This document shows positions 63,725 through 64,000 of a DNA stretch of 64,000 nucleotides, piece after piece. Numbering within the stretch: the stretch's first letter is position 1; each line of letters opens with the position of its first letter. Source of the DNA: Litchfieldella qijiaojingensis (GTDB lineage Bacteria > Pseudomonadota > Gammaproteobacteria > Pseudomonadales > Halomonadaceae); NCBI RefSeq assembly GCF_014651875.1, contig NZ_BMXS01000007.1, positions 1 through 64,000 of the forward strand, in the 5' to 3' direction. The notes under the pieces are model-generated. The model was given only the letters and a program-made list of their open reading frames with translations, searched no databases and was not told where the DNA came from. The position numbers and the translations under genes were made by a program.

Positions 63725-64000
63725 TCACCATTCGAAGCTGGTTTCACGCATGCTGGCCAGCTCATGCTTGAACTCCCGGACACACCACTTGAGCTCATCG
63801 GCAAGCGAAAGTCGTTCGGCCGTGGAGATCAGCGCCGGCGATCCCACCGACTCGCGCTGAGCGGCTCCGTCCACGTCATGCAGGGCTTCCAACCGCCGCA
63901 GTAGTACCGCCAACCAGCTGTCGTCGCGCCTGGCCAGCTCACGCAACCGCTCGAGTTCAGCCAGGCGGCGATCGTTTTCGCCCAGAAGCTCATGCCAGTC
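63725..64000 (-). CDS. Hypothetical protein, 5' end beyond the window
   Basis: Ninety-one codons are visible, open to the right edge without a convincing start, so the gene is partial. The visible part is helical and charged: DWHELLGENDRRLAELERLR near the edge suggests a coiled coil, and ADELKWCVREFKHELASMRE ends the protein. I do not recognise the family. Confidence 0.6.
   Translation of the reverse strand, partial: DWHELLGENDRRLAELERLRELARRDDSWLAVLLRRLEALHDVDGAAQRESVGSPALISTAERLSLADELKWCVREFKHELASMRETSFEW

Overview
The window is a stretch of gammaproteobacterial chromosome, most likely from a Halomonas-like member of the Halomonadaceae (moderate halophile). This is inferred from the TyrA-AroA fusion and the gyrA-serC-pheA-tyrA/aroA-cmk-rpsA order, the Na+-translocating NQR operon, the acidic proteins, the Pseudomonas-style REP elements (GTAG or GTGG next to a GC-rich hairpin) and the roughly 60% GC. 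No rRNA, tRNA, CRISPR array, prophage or intact insertion sequence was seen. About 46 genes are called, one of them cut by the right edge.

Layout. 1-11.0 kb (minus strand): aromatic amino acid/serine supraoperon gyrA, serC, pheA, tyrA-aroA, cmk, rpsA, interrupted by REP arrays. 11.2-14.7 kb (plus): rdgC, a PlsC-family acyltransferase and a cation diffusion facilitator. 15.0-33.3 kb: a complete Lap-type, c-di-GMP-controlled adhesion locus. lapG and lapD are on the plus strand. On the minus strand lie a TolC-OmpA fusion (LapE-like), LapB and LapC transporter parts, a LuxR-type regulator and two RTX adhesins with matching N-terminal retention and C-terminal secretion modules. 33.6-35.6 kb: a small unknown gene, then a periplasmic molybdopterin-fold protein paired with an active-looking diguanylate cyclase. 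35.7-42.5 kb: type IV pilus genes (PilX-like protein, pilin, pilB, pilC, pilD). 42.5-44.3 kb: coaE, yacG and a Tus-like replication terminus protein. 44.5-52.8 kb (minus): sthA, nqrM and nqrABCDEF. 53.2-58.3 kb: a long-form GAPDH divergent from mfd. 58.3-64 kb: two L,D-transpeptidases around a Lpp/OprI-type lipoprotein, a DUF4202 gene, an EAL-domain protein and two small unknown genes.

How the parts fit. The diguanylate cyclase (34.5 kb) and the EAL protein (61.4 kb) could make and destroy c-di-GMP. LapD reads it and restrains the protease LapG. LapG would cut both adhesins at the TAAG site in their retention modules, and LapE-B-C would export them. NQR provides a sodium gradient suited to a halophile. 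GyrA and its inhibitor YacG are both present, as is a candidate replication-fork trap protein.

Most unusual points: (i) two copies of a roughly 145-bp intergenic element whose terminal repeats are conserved and whose central hairpin has changed base pairs in a fully compensatory way; (ii) the duplicated adhesin unit, with a decayed copy of the regulator 3' end left in front of the second adhesin; (iii) the TolC-OmpA fusion; (iv) the Tus homologue; (v) a cysteine-free molybdopterin-fold protein next to a diguanylate cyclase; (vi) REP arrays with exact 102-, 82- and 126-bp periods.
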